64,000 nucleotides of DNA from Methylophaga thalassica (GCF_030159795.1 NZ_BSND01000003.1:434001-498000), one strand, 5' to 3'. Shown: positions 28,314 to 38,025, counted from the stretch's first letter. Translations and numbers: made by a program. Notes: a model not told the origin generated them from the sequence alone.

Positions 28314-28421
28314 TTAGTTGTTATATAGGCCGAAAGCAATCAGTGACAACCAAAAAACAGTAAAGCCAAGAATAATATGTGGAAATTTTTCTATCAGCAG
28401 TTTATCAATTTTTTTTAACAT
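28314..28421 (-). CDS. Small single-pass membrane protein, paralogue of the 28031 gene
   Basis: The 35-residue product is MLKKIDKLLIEKF, then a hydrophobic stretch with VFWLSLIAFGL and a short polar end. It aligns end to end with the neighbouring small protein. GAG lies 8 bases before the ATG, a weak ribosome site. It follows the SulP gene by 77 bases on the same strand and could be expressed with it; no FNR box is visible in its own upstream region. Function unknown. The tandem arrangement and its own terminator support a real gene. Confidence 0.65.
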   Translation of the reverse strand: MLKKIDKLLIEKFPHIILGFTVFWLSLIAFGLYNN

Positions 28422-28498
28422 GTTTTTTTCTCGTAGTTCAATAGGTTATACAATTTTTAGCTTATTATTATGGGCTTAAGATAGCAGTTATTTCACTT

Positions 28499-30031
28499 TT
28501 ATGCCAGCTTATCATCAGCAATATGATAGTGCGGATCTTCCATCACATTCACTTCAATCAGATCAGCTGCATTGTTGAGTAATTGTTTACACTCTTCACT
28601 TAAATGTCTTAAATGCAGCGTTTTTCCAGCTTTGATGTAACGTTCTGCCAGTGAGTCAATCGCTTCAATGGCTGAATGGTCGTAAACGCGCGAGTTTTTG
28701 AAATCAAGAATGATGTCGTCAGCATCATCATTTTTCGGATCAAATAAGTCATTGAAGTTACGGACTGAGCTAAAGAATAATGGCCCGTTCAATTCATGAA
28801 CGATAGAACCTTGTTCATTTTTATAACTTTTCAGATAAATGTGTTTGGCGTGTTGCCATGCAAATACCAGCGCCGACATGATAATGCCAGTAATTACCGC
28901 GATAGCCAGATCAGTAAAGACGGTAATAACGGCGACGGAAATACCGATAATGGCATCAGGTAATGGGATACGTCCAAGCAAACGGAAACTGGCCCATTCA
29001 AACGTACCTAATACCACCATAAACATGACGCCTGTCAAAGCCGCAATCGGAATGATTTCGATAAGTGGCGATGCAAACAGAATAAAGCACAACAAAAACA
29101 GCGCGGCAGAGATACCGGATAATCGACCACGGCCGCCGGAGTTAATATTGATCATACTTTGACCAATCATCGCACAACCGCCCATACCACCAAAAAATCC
29201 TGTGACTGTATTCGCCACACCTTGGCCAATACATTCTTTATTGGGGCGGCCAGTGGTTTCTGTGATTTCATCAATGAGAGTGAGGGTTAGTAAGGACTCT
29301 GTTAAACCAATAAACGCTAAGATAAAGGAGTAGGGGGCAATAATCAGTAATGTTTCCAAGTTGAAGGGGACCATCGGAATACTGAACTCTGGAAGGCCGC
29401 CGGCAATAGAAGCTATATCACCTACATTACGAATATCAAGATGCAGACCAATTGCCACTAACGTGACAACAATAATAGCGGCTAAAGATGAGGGGAAGGC
29501 TTTGGTCAGTTTGGGTAAGAAATAGCTGATAGCCATCGTTAAAGCGACCAGACCTAACATCCACCATAGCGGCTCACCAGACAACCATTGTTCTTCACCA
29601 TTTTCGCCTGTGACTTTGAATGATTTGAGCTGGGCAAGGAAAATCACCATGGCCAGTCCGTTTACAAATCCGAGCATGACCGGTAATGGTACGATACGAA
29701 TAAATTTCCCCAGCCGGAATATGCCTGCCAGGATTTGTAAAACGCCCATTAAAATCACGGTAGCAAACAAATATTCAACACCGTGCTGTGCAACCAACGC
29801 CACCATGACAACAGCTAAAGCCCCTGTCGCGCCTGAAATCATACCTGGACGGCCACCGATAGCGGCTGTAATTAAACCCACAAGAAACGCGGCATATAAT
29901 CCGACTAACGGTTCAACACCTGCGACAAAAGCAAAAGCAACGGCTTCTGGCACCAGGGCTAAAGCAACAGTGAGCCCGGACAGCACATCATTTTTTATGT
30001 TCTGTGGACGTTTTAGTAACAGATTAAACAT
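28499..30031 (-). CDS. SulP-family anion transporter with STAS domain
   Basis: The 510-residue protein has about 11-12 membrane segments, the SulP start NLLLKRPQNIKNDVLSGLTVALALVPEAVAF and a GGMGGCAMIGQS segment. A cytoplasmic STAS domain follows (about residues 400-500, DIILDFKNSRVYDHSAIEAID). Members carry sulfate, bicarbonate or other anions with sodium or protons; the substrate cannot be decided from sequence. Two small membrane-protein genes follow on the same strand. Confidence 0.88.
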   Translation of the reverse strand: MFNLLLKRPQNIKNDVLSGLTVALALVPEAVAFAFVAGVEPLVGLYAAFLVGLITAAIGGRPGMISGATGALAVVMVALVAQHGVEYLFATVILMGVLQILAGIFRLGKFIRIVPLPVMLGFVNGLAMVIFLAQLKSFKVTGENGEEQWLSGEPLWWMLGLVALTMAISYFLPKLTKAFPSSLAAIIVVTLVAIGLHLDIRNVGDIASIAGGLPEFSIPMVPFNLETLLIIAPYSFILAFIGLTESLLTLTLIDEITETTGRPNKECIGQGVANTVTGFFGGMGGCAMIGQSMININSGGRGRLSGISAALFLLCFILFASPLIEIIPIAALTGVMFMVVLGTFEWASFRLLGRIPLPDAIIGISVAVITVFTDLAIAVITGIIMSALVFAWQHAKHIYLKSYKNEQGSIVHELNGPLFFSSVRNFNDLFDPKNDDADDIILDFKNSRVYDHSAIEAIDSLAERYIKAGKTLHLRHLSEECKQLLNNAADLIEVNVMEDPHYHIADDKLA

Positions 30032-30335
30032 AGAATCCCTTTATAAACCAAACTGAGCTATGACTCATACACACCATGCATGGCAGGTGTTAGACGTTAT
30101 TTATTTTGATTTTGACTGAGTCATGAGAGGTAAGCCTTCGATGAGGAAAGGCTTGAAAAGGCAGTAATTATCGCTGAAACACCCGGTTAAGTCTAGTTTT
30201 TGACTAAATTTACTCCTTTAATAACAAAGAGCTAAGCGCATATTTTTGTTGGGGAAATTATTAAAAATAATACTTGCTCAAACGGAATAAATTCTCTATA
30301 TTTTCTCTTCTCAATATTTTCTCTAAAAGGAAGAG
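30032..30335. other. Divergent intergenic region, SulP/lexA
   Basis: This gap of about 304 bases holds an 11-base palindrome TGACTGAGTCA near 30114 and the AT-rich inverted repeat ATTATT-AAA-AATAAT near 30258. I found no CTGT-N8-ACAG SOS box. No gene is visible. Confidence 0.5.
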
Positions 30336-30947
30336 ATGATGCTGACTGAACGTGAACAAGATACTTTGGATTTTATTCGTCATTATATTGATGAACAGGG
30401 ACGTTCACCGTTAGTTTCTGAGATTGCCAAAGGCTTAGGGATTAAGTCTCAAGGTACCACTCACCGCTATATTCAGGCATTAGTGGATGCCGGGCTGCTG
30501 GAAAGGCATGTTGGAAGAACACGTGGCCTGCATTTAACGGATCAGCCTGATACCGCTCCCCAGATAGCGGTCACTTTGCCAGTCAAAGGCAAAATTGCAG
30601 CCGGTCGTTTAATTGAAGCTGTCGCAGATGAGTCCGAAATTGATTTGAGCGATATGTTTACTGGCAAAGGTCGCTTTGTTCTGAAGGTCAACGGTGACTC
30701 GATGATAGATAAGGCCATTATGTCGGGCGACTATGTGGTGGTGCAATCACAGCCGACTGCACGTCATGGCGATATTGTTGTGGCATTGGTGGATGGGTTT
30801 GATGCGACTTTGAAAACCTTATTAATCAATAACGATGGTACCGTGACATTAATGCCTGCCAATGTGAACTATGAACCTGTTACTTTGCCAGCCAGTCGAG
30901 TCAGGGTACAAGGTGTCGTGGTTGGACAGCTACGGACCTACCCTTAA
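30336..30947 (+). CDS. lexA: LexA SOS repressor
   Basis: LexA represses DNA-damage genes and cleaves itself when bound to RecA filaments. The 203-residue protein has an N-terminal winged helix (SPLVSEIAKGLGIKSQGTTHRYIQAL), the cleavage site Ala-Gly in KIAAGRLIEA (about residues 91-92), catalytic Ser in NGDSMID and catalytic Lys in DATLKTL. The second Met (30339) has better spacing to AAGG than the first. The recognition helix is somewhat divergent. It is followed after 3 bases by a Y-family polymerase gene. Confidence 0.92.
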   Translation: MMLTEREQDTLDFIRHYIDEQGRSPLVSEIAKGLGIKSQGTTHRYIQALVDAGLLERHVGRTRGLHLTDQPDTAPQIAVTLPVKGKIAAGRLIEAVADESEIDLSDMFTGKGRFVLKVNGDSMIDKAIMSGDYVVVQSQPTARHGDIVVALVDGFDATLKTLLINNDGTVTLMPANVNYEPVTLPASRVRVQGVVVGQLRTYP

Positions 30948-30950
30948 TTA

Positions 30951-32183
30951 ATGGCCTTTGATTCATCTGCACCGTGGTCAAGGATGATCGCCTTAATTGA
31001 TATGGATTGTTTCTTTGCTCAAATTGAACAAATGGATAACCGTAACTGGTTTAAGAAACCTGTTGCTGTCACTAATGGTACACAGGGAACCACCATCATC
31101 ACTTGTTCATACGAAGCCAGAGCGTTTGGTGTGCATACCGGTATGCGTCTGAAACAGGCCAGGCAGTTATGTCCTGGCCTCATTCATGCTCCTTCACGTC
31201 CTTATCGCTATGCTGAGTTATCAACCCGAATTATGGAAGGGCTCATCGACATTACCCCTGATGTGGAAGTGTTTAGTGTGGATGAAGCGTTTCTCGATTT
31301 AAGTCGTTGCCAAAGCTTATATCAGGGGGCGACAGATATTGGATATTTGATTAAAAAAAGAGTTTGGCAAGTGTCTGGTTTACATTGTTCGATAGGGATC
31401 AGTGGGGATAAAACCACAGCTAAATTCGCTGCCAAAAAGGCTAAACCTGACGGACTAAAAGTGATTCATCCAGACTTGGCTGCTGAAGTGCTGGCATCAG
31501 AAGTGGTGACGGCACTGAGTGGTATTAATAAAGGCATTGGCCGCTTTCTGAGACATTACGGTGTAGAGCGTTGTGGTGATATGAAAAAAATACCGATGAG
31601 TTTACTGGCGAAACGCTTTGGTCATTTAGGCAGGCGAATATGGCTAATGGCGCAGGGACTGGATCCGGAACCTTTAAATTTTAATGTTAAAGCACCTAAG
31701 AGCATCGGTCATGGAAAGGTTTTGCCACCTAAAACGGCTCAAAAAAATATTATATTGACCTATTTACAACATATGTCCGAAAAAGTCGCAGCCAGGATGC
31801 GTTGTTTTTGTTATCAGGCAGAGTGTTTTTTTATTGGCTTAAAAACAGAGAGAGGCTGGCTTAAAACAAAAGCACGTGCGGGTGTCTATACTGATGATGG
31901 ACAAGTGATTTACCAGCTATGTAAAGCCTTTGTTGATTTTTACTGGGCGGGGCAAGGTGTGTGGCAAGTACAGGTGACAGCATTATCGCCTCGGCAAGGT
32001 AAGCAACTGGACTTATTTGCACAGCCCGATCTGCAAAGAGAACATCTTAATCAGACGGTAGATAAAGTGAATTATCGTTATGGCGAGCTGACTTTGGCAC
32101 CGGCCAGATTATTACAAAAATCCACCATGCCCAACGTGATTGCCCCGGCATGGAAACCCAAAGGTCACCGAAAGACCATATAA
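30951..32183 (+). CDS. Y-family translesion DNA polymerase (DinB/UmuC type)
   Basis: The 410-residue protein has the catalytic motifs MIALIDMDCFFAQIEQ (Asp), the EARAFGVHTGM finger and FSVDEAFLDLS (Asp-Glu), a helix-hairpin-helix region around GINKGIGRFLRHYG, and a little-finger domain. QLDLF near residue 350 is a typical beta-clamp binding motif. The start lies 3 bases after lexA, so damage induction through autoregulated LexA is expected. It is closest to DinB but with a divergent C-terminus, so I leave the symbol empty. Confidence 0.85.
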   Translation: MAFDSSAPWSRMIALIDMDCFFAQIEQMDNRNWFKKPVAVTNGTQGTTIITCSYEARAFGVHTGMRLKQARQLCPGLIHAPSRPYRYAELSTRIMEGLIDITPDVEVFSVDEAFLDLSRCQSLYQGATDIGYLIKKRVWQVSGLHCSIGISGDKTTAKFAAKKAKPDGLKVIHPDLAAEVLASEVVTALSGINKGIGRFLRHYGVERCGDMKKIPMSLLAKRFGHLGRRIWLMAQGLDPEPLNFNVKAPKSIGHGKVLPPKTAQKNIILTYLQHMSEKVAARMRCFCYQAECFFIGLKTERGWLKTKARAGVYTDDGQVIYQLCKAFVDFYWAGQGVWQVQVTALSPRQGKQLDLFAQPDLQREHLNQTVDKVNYRYGELTLAPARLLQKSTMPNVIAPAWKPKGHRKTI

Positions 32184-32213
32184 AAAAAGCCGGCAACAGG
32201 GCCGGCTTTTTTT
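32182..32213. terminator. Bidirectional terminator, polymerase gene and galU
   Basis: AGCCGGC and GCCGGCT arms are flanked by A7 on one side and T7 on the other and lie between two convergent genes. Confidence 0.92.
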
Positions 32214-32231
32214 CAAACTTAATAATACGAC

Positions 32232-33086
32232 TTATTTTTTCACATGATCACGCTGGTAGTAATAATTGGTGGCCTCAACAAAGCCGTCAATACTACCGCA
32301 GTCGAAACGATGACCTTTAAATTTCAGTGCCAGAACACGTTTTTCTTTTGCTAGTGTGCGTATGGCATCGGTGATTTGGACTTCACCGTTAGCACCCGGC
32401 GGCGTTTTTTCAATGTATTCGAAAATATCTGGTGTTAACACATAACGACCAATAATACCCAACTGACTTGGGGCATCTTCTGGTTTTGGTTTTTCCACCA
32501 TGTCATCGACTTCATAAACGCCGTCTTCGATTTCACGACCGGATATCACACCATAACTACTAATATTGTCACCGGGGACTTCTTCAATGGCGATAACACT
32601 GCAGTTATATTTTTCATAGAGTTCAACCAGCTGACCTAGGGCACGTTTGGATACGTTTTCGTCAGTTCGTGCGCAAAGGTCATCAGCTAAAATAACAGCA
32701 AACGGTTCATCACCAATAATAGGTTGTCCTGTCAGGATGGCGTGACCAAGACCTAACATTTCGCGTTGTCTCATGAAGATAAAGTCACAGGTATCCATGA
32801 CCGCACGGATGTCTTCGAGATGCTTTTCTTTACTAGTACCGCGAATCTGATGCTCTAATTCATAACTGGTATCGAAGTGATCAGCAATGGCGCGTTTGCC
32901 CCGGCCTGTAATAAACCCAACTTGATTGATACCTGCTTCAATGGCTTCTTCAACACCATATTGAATTAAGGGTTTGTTAACAACAGGAAGCATTTCTTTG
33001 GGCATGGCTTTAGTCGCCGGCAGGAATCGTGTGCCATAACCTGCTACAGGGAATAGACATTTACGAATTTTTTTAACTGGTTGCAT
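32232..33086 (-). CDS. galU: UTP-glucose-1-phosphate uridylyltransferase
   Basis: GalU makes UDP-glucose from glucose 1-phosphate and UTP. The 284-residue protein has the nucleotidyltransferase start CLFPVAGYGTRFLPATKAMPKEMLP, the ILADDLC metal site and VEKPKPEDAPS. It is last in the glucosylglycerate operon, where it supplies the glucosyl donor and can recycle glucose 1-phosphate released by the phosphorylase. Confidence 0.95.
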   Translation of the reverse strand: MQPVKKIRKCLFPVAGYGTRFLPATKAMPKEMLPVVNKPLIQYGVEEAIEAGINQVGFITGRGKRAIADHFDTSYELEHQIRGTSKEKHLEDIRAVMDTCDFIFMRQREMLGLGHAILTGQPIIGDEPFAVILADDLCARTDENVSKRALGQLVELYEKYNCSVIAIEEVPGDNISSYGVISGREIEDGVYEVDDMVEKPKPEDAPSQLGIIGRYVLTPDIFEYIEKTPPGANGEVQITDAIRTLAKEKRVLALKFKGHRFDCGSIDGFVEATNYYYQRDHVKK

Positions 33087-33148
33087 TCATTGTTCCTTAT
33101 TTTTTTATATAGCTTAGCTGATAGGTATGAAAGTCTGATGACAATACC

Positions 33149-34903
33149 TTAGCCGTTGGTAATCCATGATACTTGGTATGGCGCAACTGTAATAACGTCA
33201 GATGAACCATCTAGAATAACACCGCTAATCAGGTCCCACCATCGATCCGTGACAACTAAGTTTAAGTTTGCGATACGCAGTGGTTGTTCGGTATCTGTAA
33301 TGTTATATATGCAGAAGATGCTTTGTCTTCTGTCCATACTTTGTCGCCAGAAACCGAACAGTTTTTCACCAAGGTGCAGTGTAAACTGAGTGGCATTAGG
33401 ATGAAAAGCCCGTTGTTGTTTTCTTAAATGAATGAGCTTTTTGAGTAAACCCGATACCTGAGCATGTTGCGATGTTGGTGTACTCAGTTCTGCCATCAGG
33501 GCCTCTTCATCCCATTCATGGCGGTTGATAGAACGGTTTTGTTCGGTTTGTTCTAACTTGTGAACATCATTGCTGGTGGCAAGTAAACTATGAATATAAA
33601 TGCCGGGAATTCCTTCTAAGGCCAACATGATGGCATGTGCGCAAATAAAACGGTCTATATTCCACTCATCTTTGCCTGAAGTCGTTCCTTGCAGCGCGTC
33701 AAATAATGAAATATTGATTTCATAAGGTTTTTTAACGCCATTCTCACCTTCACGCCAGGAAATACGACCGCCGAATTGCTGCATAGTACTGATTAATGAG
33801 GCAATTTCTGCTTCGCTGAGTAATCCTTCAGCTGGTCTTAGGCCAATACCATCATGTGAAGCAATAAAATTAAAGTAGGCCGTGCCATGTTGTGCTGGCG
33901 GCATGCTCATCAGCCATTGTTTTAAATAAAAACAATCGCCCGTAACGAGCGTGTTTACCAGTAACGGTGGTAATGAAAAATTATAGATGCAGTGTGCTTC
34001 ATTGGCATTACCAAAATAACTCAGGTTTTCCCGGTTAGGAATATTGGTTTCAGTAATGATCACAGCATCGGGATCGGCATGCTGGATCAGGCTTCGCATC
34101 AAACGGACAACTTCATGGGTTTCCGGCAGATTAAGGCAGTTCGTGCCAATTTTTTTCCATAAAAAAGCGACAGCATCCAGCCGGAAAATATGAACGCCTT
34201 TATCCAGATAAAAACGAACGATATTAATAAATTCCTTCAGAACTTCAGGATTACGGAAATCGAAGTCGACTTGAGTATGGCTGAAGGTACACCAGACATA
34301 TTGAGTCCCGTCATGTGTTTCAGTCTCGCGTAATAACGGGCTGGTGCGTGGCCGAACAACCTGACTGATGGGGGCTGAAGGTGATGTAGTAAAGAAATAG
34401 TCATGGCCAGGTCCATCGCCTTTAATGAAATTCTTAAACCACGTACCACTGCTGGAGCCATGATTGATAACAAGATCTGCCATGAGACGATAATCATTGG
34501 CGATAGCTTCGATGTCGTCCCAGTCTCCCAGCGCTTTATTGACTTCGTAATAATCCATTACCGCAAAGCCATCATCAGAACAGTAGGGGAAAAATGGCAA
34601 AATATGCACACCATTGATATAGCCACTGACTTCTTTGTCCAAGAAACGGTGTAAGGTTTTTAAAGGTGCTTCCCCTTCCTTTTTAACACTGTTGCCGTAA
34701 GTAATCAGAATAACGTCATTTTGATCCCAGTTATTTCTGTGTGAAACACTTTCTTTGTAATCCTGATTCAACCGCATAATGTTGATGATGTCATCACATA
34801 AAGCGGGGAGTGAAAGCTCCGGTGAAGTATCAGCATAAATCGCGGTGAGATGATGGAGAACTGTTTGTTTTAATTGCTGTAGTTGCTCATCATTAGGTGT
34901 CAT
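33149..34903 (-). CDS. GH13 subfamily 18 glycoside phosphorylase, probably glucosylglycerate phosphorylase
   Basis: The 584-residue protein is of the sucrose-phosphorylase type. Catalytic regions are visible: nucleophile Asp in [12 protein letters not shown], acid/base Glu in [13 protein letters not shown] and transition-state Asp in [14 protein letters not shown]13_18 enzymes split sucrose, sucrose 6-phosphate, glucosylglycerol or glucosylglycerate with phosphate. Position 12 bases after gpgS makes glucosylglycerate the likely substrate, giving glucose 1-phosphate and glycerate. That specificity is inferred from context; sucrose phosphorylase is the alternative. Confidence 0.8.
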   Translation of the reverse strand: MTPNDEQLQQLKQTVLHHLTAIYADTSPELSLPALCDDIINIMRLNQDYKESVSHRNNWDQNDVILITYGNSVKKEGEAPLKTLHRFLDKEVSGYINGVHILPFFPYCSDDGFAVMDYYEVNKALGDWDDIEAIANDYRLMADLVINHGSSSGTWFKNFIKGDGPGHDYFFTTSPSAPISQVVRPRTSPLLRETETHDGTQYVWCTFSHTQVDFDFRNPEVLKEFINIVRFYLDKGVHIFRLDAVAFLWKKIGTNCLNLPETHEVVRLMRSLIQHADPDAVIITETNIPNRENLSYFGNANEAHCIYNFSLPPLLVNTLVTGDCFYLKQWLMSMPPAQHGTAYFNFIASHDGIGLRPAEGLLSEAEIASLISTMQQFGGRISWREGENGVKKPYEINISLFDALQGTTSGKDEWNIDRFICAHAIMLALEGIPGIYIHSLLATSNDVHKLEQTEQNRSINRHEWDEEALMAELSTPTSQHAQVSGLLKKLIHLRKQQRAFHPNATQFTLHLGEKLFGFWRQSMDRRQSIFCIYNITDTEQPLRIANLNLVVTDRWWDLISGVILDGSSDVITVAPYQVSWITNG

Positions 34904-34915
34904 GTTCAGTGTCCC

Positions 34916-36139
34916 TTATGCGGAAAATTCCTGATAATCAGCTTCAACAGCTTCATACAGTCTTTCAAAAATATCTGGAAGAGCGCTCTGAACACGGCTC
35001 CAACTCGGAGTAAAAGGGACTTCCATCGGATTTTCCAGGAACATTTGCCCTGCATCCATAATATTTTTAGCGAACATTTCCACCGATTCTTCTTCCTGAT
35101 GAATATCAAAATGCAACCCATTCATCACAGCATCATTGTGGTAGGTTTCAACAAAGTCGAGTGCGATTCGATAATAGGTGGCTTTCAGGGTACGGAATGA
35201 TTCAGGCGTAAAAACAGTGCCTTTCGTTGCTAATTTTCTGAACAGGGATTTAGCAATATCAATCGACATTTTTGATAAGCCGGCTTGTTGATCATCCGGC
35301 GATAATTCCTGATGTTTGTGATCATAAACTTGGGCAACGTCGACCTGACACAATCTGTTATTGGCATAGTTACGATGCATTTCTGATAACACACCAATTT
35401 CCAGACCCCAGTCACTGGGAATACGAATATCGGATAATACATCGCGTCTGAAAGAGAACTCGCCCGCTAACGGGTAGCGGAAGCTATCCATGTACTCAAG
35501 ATAGGGTTGGTTGCCTACCACCATTTTTAATGCACGGATAAGTGGCGTCACTAATAAACGATTCACACGACCATTGAGTTTGCCACTCGCAACGCGGGCG
35601 TAATAGCCTTTACAAAATTCGTAGTTAAACATTGGGTTAGCAACCGGATAGATCAATCGTGCCAGTAAATCACTGGTGTAAGTCACGATGTCACAATCAT
35701 GGAGAGCAATAGATTCTGTCTTGCCTGAAGCAATGATGTAACCCATGCAATACCACACGTTACGACCTTTGCCTTTTTCTTTTGGTGCCAGTCCTAATGA
35801 CTGTAACTCTTCATCTATTGCGGTGAGCCTGGGGCCATCATTCCATAAAATACGATGATGTTGTGGCAAGGCAGAAAAGAAGGTCAGTGCATGGCGATAT
35901 TGGTCGACATCAGCGCGGTCGAGGCCAATCACAATTTCAGATAAATAGGGTACCGTTTTTAGCTGTTGAATTATTTGCGGTAAGGCCTCGCCTTCAAGCT
36001 CTGAGAAAAGAGAGGGTAGAAGTAATCCCATTGGTCTTTGTTTGCTGAACTGTACAAGATCACTTTCTAAATCAGCTAGGTGACGATTGGTTAGATTATG
36101 AAGTGTGGTAATAATCCCATTCTGGTGAAAATCAGCCAT
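34916..36139 (-). CDS. gpgS: Glucosyl-3-phosphoglycerate synthase
   Basis: GpgS transfers glucose from a nucleotide sugar to 3-phosphoglycerate. The 407-residue protein is a GT81-type enzyme: EIVIGLDRAD in the donor-binding fold, metal site around LHDCDIVTY and KGYYARV. I chose ATG 36139 (MADFHQNGIITTLHNL), which has GAGG 5 bases upstream and overlaps the previous stop by 8 bases; the open frame upstream lies inside the fusion gene. The coupling matches joint action with the phosphatase encoded just upstream. Confidence 0.87.
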   Translation of the reverse strand: MADFHQNGIITTLHNLTNRHLADLESDLVQFSKQRPMGLLLPSLFSELEGEALPQIIQQLKTVPYLSEIVIGLDRADVDQYRHALTFFSALPQHHRILWNDGPRLTAIDEELQSLGLAPKEKGKGRNVWYCMGYIIASGKTESIALHDCDIVTYTSDLLARLIYPVANPMFNYEFCKGYYARVASGKLNGRVNRLLVTPLIRALKMVVGNQPYLEYMDSFRYPLAGEFSFRRDVLSDIRIPSDWGLEIGVLSEMHRNYANNRLCQVDVAQVYDHKHQELSPDDQQAGLSKMSIDIAKSLFRKLATKGTVFTPESFRTLKATYYRIALDFVETYHNDAVMNGLHFDIHQEEESVEMFAKNIMDAGQMFLENPMEVPFTPSWSRVQSALPDIFERLYEAVEADYQEFSA

Positions 36140-37910
36140 GATTGCCTCGGGGTAAGTTAAATGAATCGGAATGCAGCTTTGCATCGATGATTTGAGTGAC
36201 GCCTTCAGCCCAACCTTTAGGGCCAAAAAATGTGGACACCGTTAAATTATGTGTTCTGTCGATATCAGGTAGACCATGTACCGGTGAGCGGATGACTAAG
36301 GCATGATCAGCCTGTTCAAGCATGGCTTTGTCATTTTGGCTATCGCCTATCGCTAAGGTTTGTATAACTTGTTCGGGCATCGTGTTCTGATACATATCTG
36401 TCAACCATTTTAAGGCCCGTCCCTTGTCACATTGCCCAGATACATGAAGAAAACGGCCGCCTTCAAGAATATTGGCTCCCAGCGCATTGAGTTCAGCAAT
36501 AAATTGTTGTTTCAGATTACCATTGCCATGCCAGGACACGGGTTCGCCAAACTCTCTTCTTGCTGCACAAGCGGCCGCATGAACATTCAGACCTGTCATG
36601 GCAATAATGCCGTCGATGCCTGCATCAGCAAAGGTAACAAAGTCATTCTGATATTTGGGACGAAGCTGATTAATGAGTGATTGCCAATAGCTACGCGGCT
36701 GGACAAAACTTTTCACCCAGTATTTGCCTCGTTTTTCAGTGCCTTCTGGTTGCTTTTCAAAATAGTCTTGAGGGATATAGACTGCAGCACCATTTTCAAT
36801 AATAAAAGGGTGGTGATTAGCTAAGCTGTCTCTGATTAATTCCACTTCAGCAGCAGTTTTGCTGGTGACGGGGATGACAGGAATATGGTTCTGTTCAAGT
36901 GCTGTTAAGGTCGGAATGGCTTCATCAAAATGGTAGTTATGATGATCCAGTAGGCTCCCATCCATGTCGGTGAAGACTAACCACTGGCAAGGCAAGTCTG
37001 TATTCAAAGTGGATTGAGTCGGTCTGGTTAATTTTGTTATCTGACGGTTTTCATCGAGTTCAAATAGATAGTTCACTTTCTTAGGCAGCGTGTTGAGGGT
37101 ATTTTCGGTAATACGTTGATAAAATTTAATAAAGCGTCCGACCGCTTTTTCATCCATGATCTGTGTTTGTTTATCAGACTCTGACAAACTTCGTTTTAAT
37201 TTGTTTTCCTGTTCCAACCGCCATTGAAAAACACAATCAAATGATGGGGCTTTGAGCATGATCCAGATATCTATCAGTTCAAACAGCTTTGGATAAAACC
37301 GTGCTAGCTGCTCATTAACATAACGGCGCCATGCCAGATCTTTATCTTCAGTTTCTTCCAAATCATTAACTGGCTGGATGAGTGATGATTCATGTTGGGC
37401 TTCTGCACCTAAACACCAACCCTCAAGCACGATGACATCGACAGGATGAGTAATAATTTCTGCAGATTCAACAGGGAAGCGATCATCTTCTGCTTTATTG
37501 AAACGCGGAATACTCACTGGAAATTGCTGATGAATAAGCTGAGTAATGGTTCTTCTGGCAAGTGTTATATCGTGTGTTCCTGGCACACCGCGTGTGGCTA
37601 AAAGAGGATGGATACCCTGACCCAGTTGTGTTCTTTCCTGACGTGTAAAATAGAAATCATCTAATGAAAGAGAGACAACACTCAGCGAATAATGCTGAGT
37701 GAGGACATAAACAGCCAACTGCGCTAGCGTACTTTTTCCTGAACCTTGTGCACCATTAATACCAATCGTGATCGTCCTTTTTGCACTGTTCTGGTGCGTA
37801 GCGATTTCTTCTATTATGGGTAGATACCAGTCTCGCGCAAGCGTTTGATAACTATCAGGTAATTGATGCTTTTGAAGAAAGTCGCTGATGTCGATATTCA
37901 GCATATCCAT
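36132..37910 (-). CDS. Fusion of glycerate kinase-like P-loop kinase and glucosyl/mannosyl-3-phosphoglycerate phosphatase
   Basis: The 592-residue chain has two enzymes. Residues 1 to about 300 are a P-loop kinase with GAQGSGKS at 53-60, SLDDFYFTRQER, GVPGTHD and a Walker-B-like VIVLEGWCLG, typical of D-glycerate 3-kinases of the GLYK type. Residues about 308-592 are a HAD hydrolase of the mannosyl-3-phosphoglycerate phosphatase family, with nucleophile FTDMDGSLLD (Asp 315 and 317) and GDSQNDKAML. The kinase could turn glycerate into 3-phosphoglycerate for GpgS, and the phosphatase would finish glucosylglycerate. It is first in the operon. Met3 (37904) has better ribosome-site spacing than Met1. 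A fusion from an assembly error is unlikely because both parts are intact and in frame. Confidence 0.82.
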   Translation of the reverse strand: MDMLNIDISDFLQKHQLPDSYQTLARDWYLPIIEEIATHQNSAKRTITIGINGAQGSGKSTLAQLAVYVLTQHYSLSVVSLSLDDFYFTRQERTQLGQGIHPLLATRGVPGTHDITLARRTITQLIHQQFPVSIPRFNKAEDDRFPVESAEIITHPVDVIVLEGWCLGAEAQHESSLIQPVNDLEETEDKDLAWRRYVNEQLARFYPKLFELIDIWIMLKAPSFDCVFQWRLEQENKLKRSLSESDKQTQIMDEKAVGRFIKFYQRITENTLNTLPKKVNYLFELDENRQITKLTRPTQSTLNTDLPCQWLVFTDMDGSLLDHHNYHFDEAIPTLTALEQNHIPVIPVTSKTAAEVELIRDSLANHHPFIIENGAAVYIPQDYFEKQPEGTEKRGKYWVKSFVQPRSYWQSLINQLRPKYQNDFVTFADAGIDGIIAMTGLNVHAAACAARREFGEPVSWHGNGNLKQQFIAELNALGANILEGGRFLHVSGQCDKGRALKWLTDMYQNTMPEQVIQTLAIGDSQNDKAMLEQADHALVIRSPVHGLPDIDRTHNLTVSTFFGPKGWAEGVTQIIDAKLHSDSFNLPRGNHG

Positions 37911-37989
37911 ATCTCTCAGGTGGCTTTAATTGATTATGGGTAGCTTAATGCAGTATTCGTACCGCCTATTTAAGATATTGAACGAAGGT

Positions 37990-38011
37990 CGAGTTTTCTT
38001 TGAAAAACTCG
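37990..38011. terminator. Hairpin downstream of the CDF gene
   Basis: CGAGTTTT and AAAACTCG arms are separated by 5-6 bases. They lie 15 bases beyond the CDF stop on the minus strand. The hairpin lacks a clear T run, so its role as terminator is uncertain. Confidence 0.4.
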
Positions 38012-38025
38012 TTATAAATCAATTT

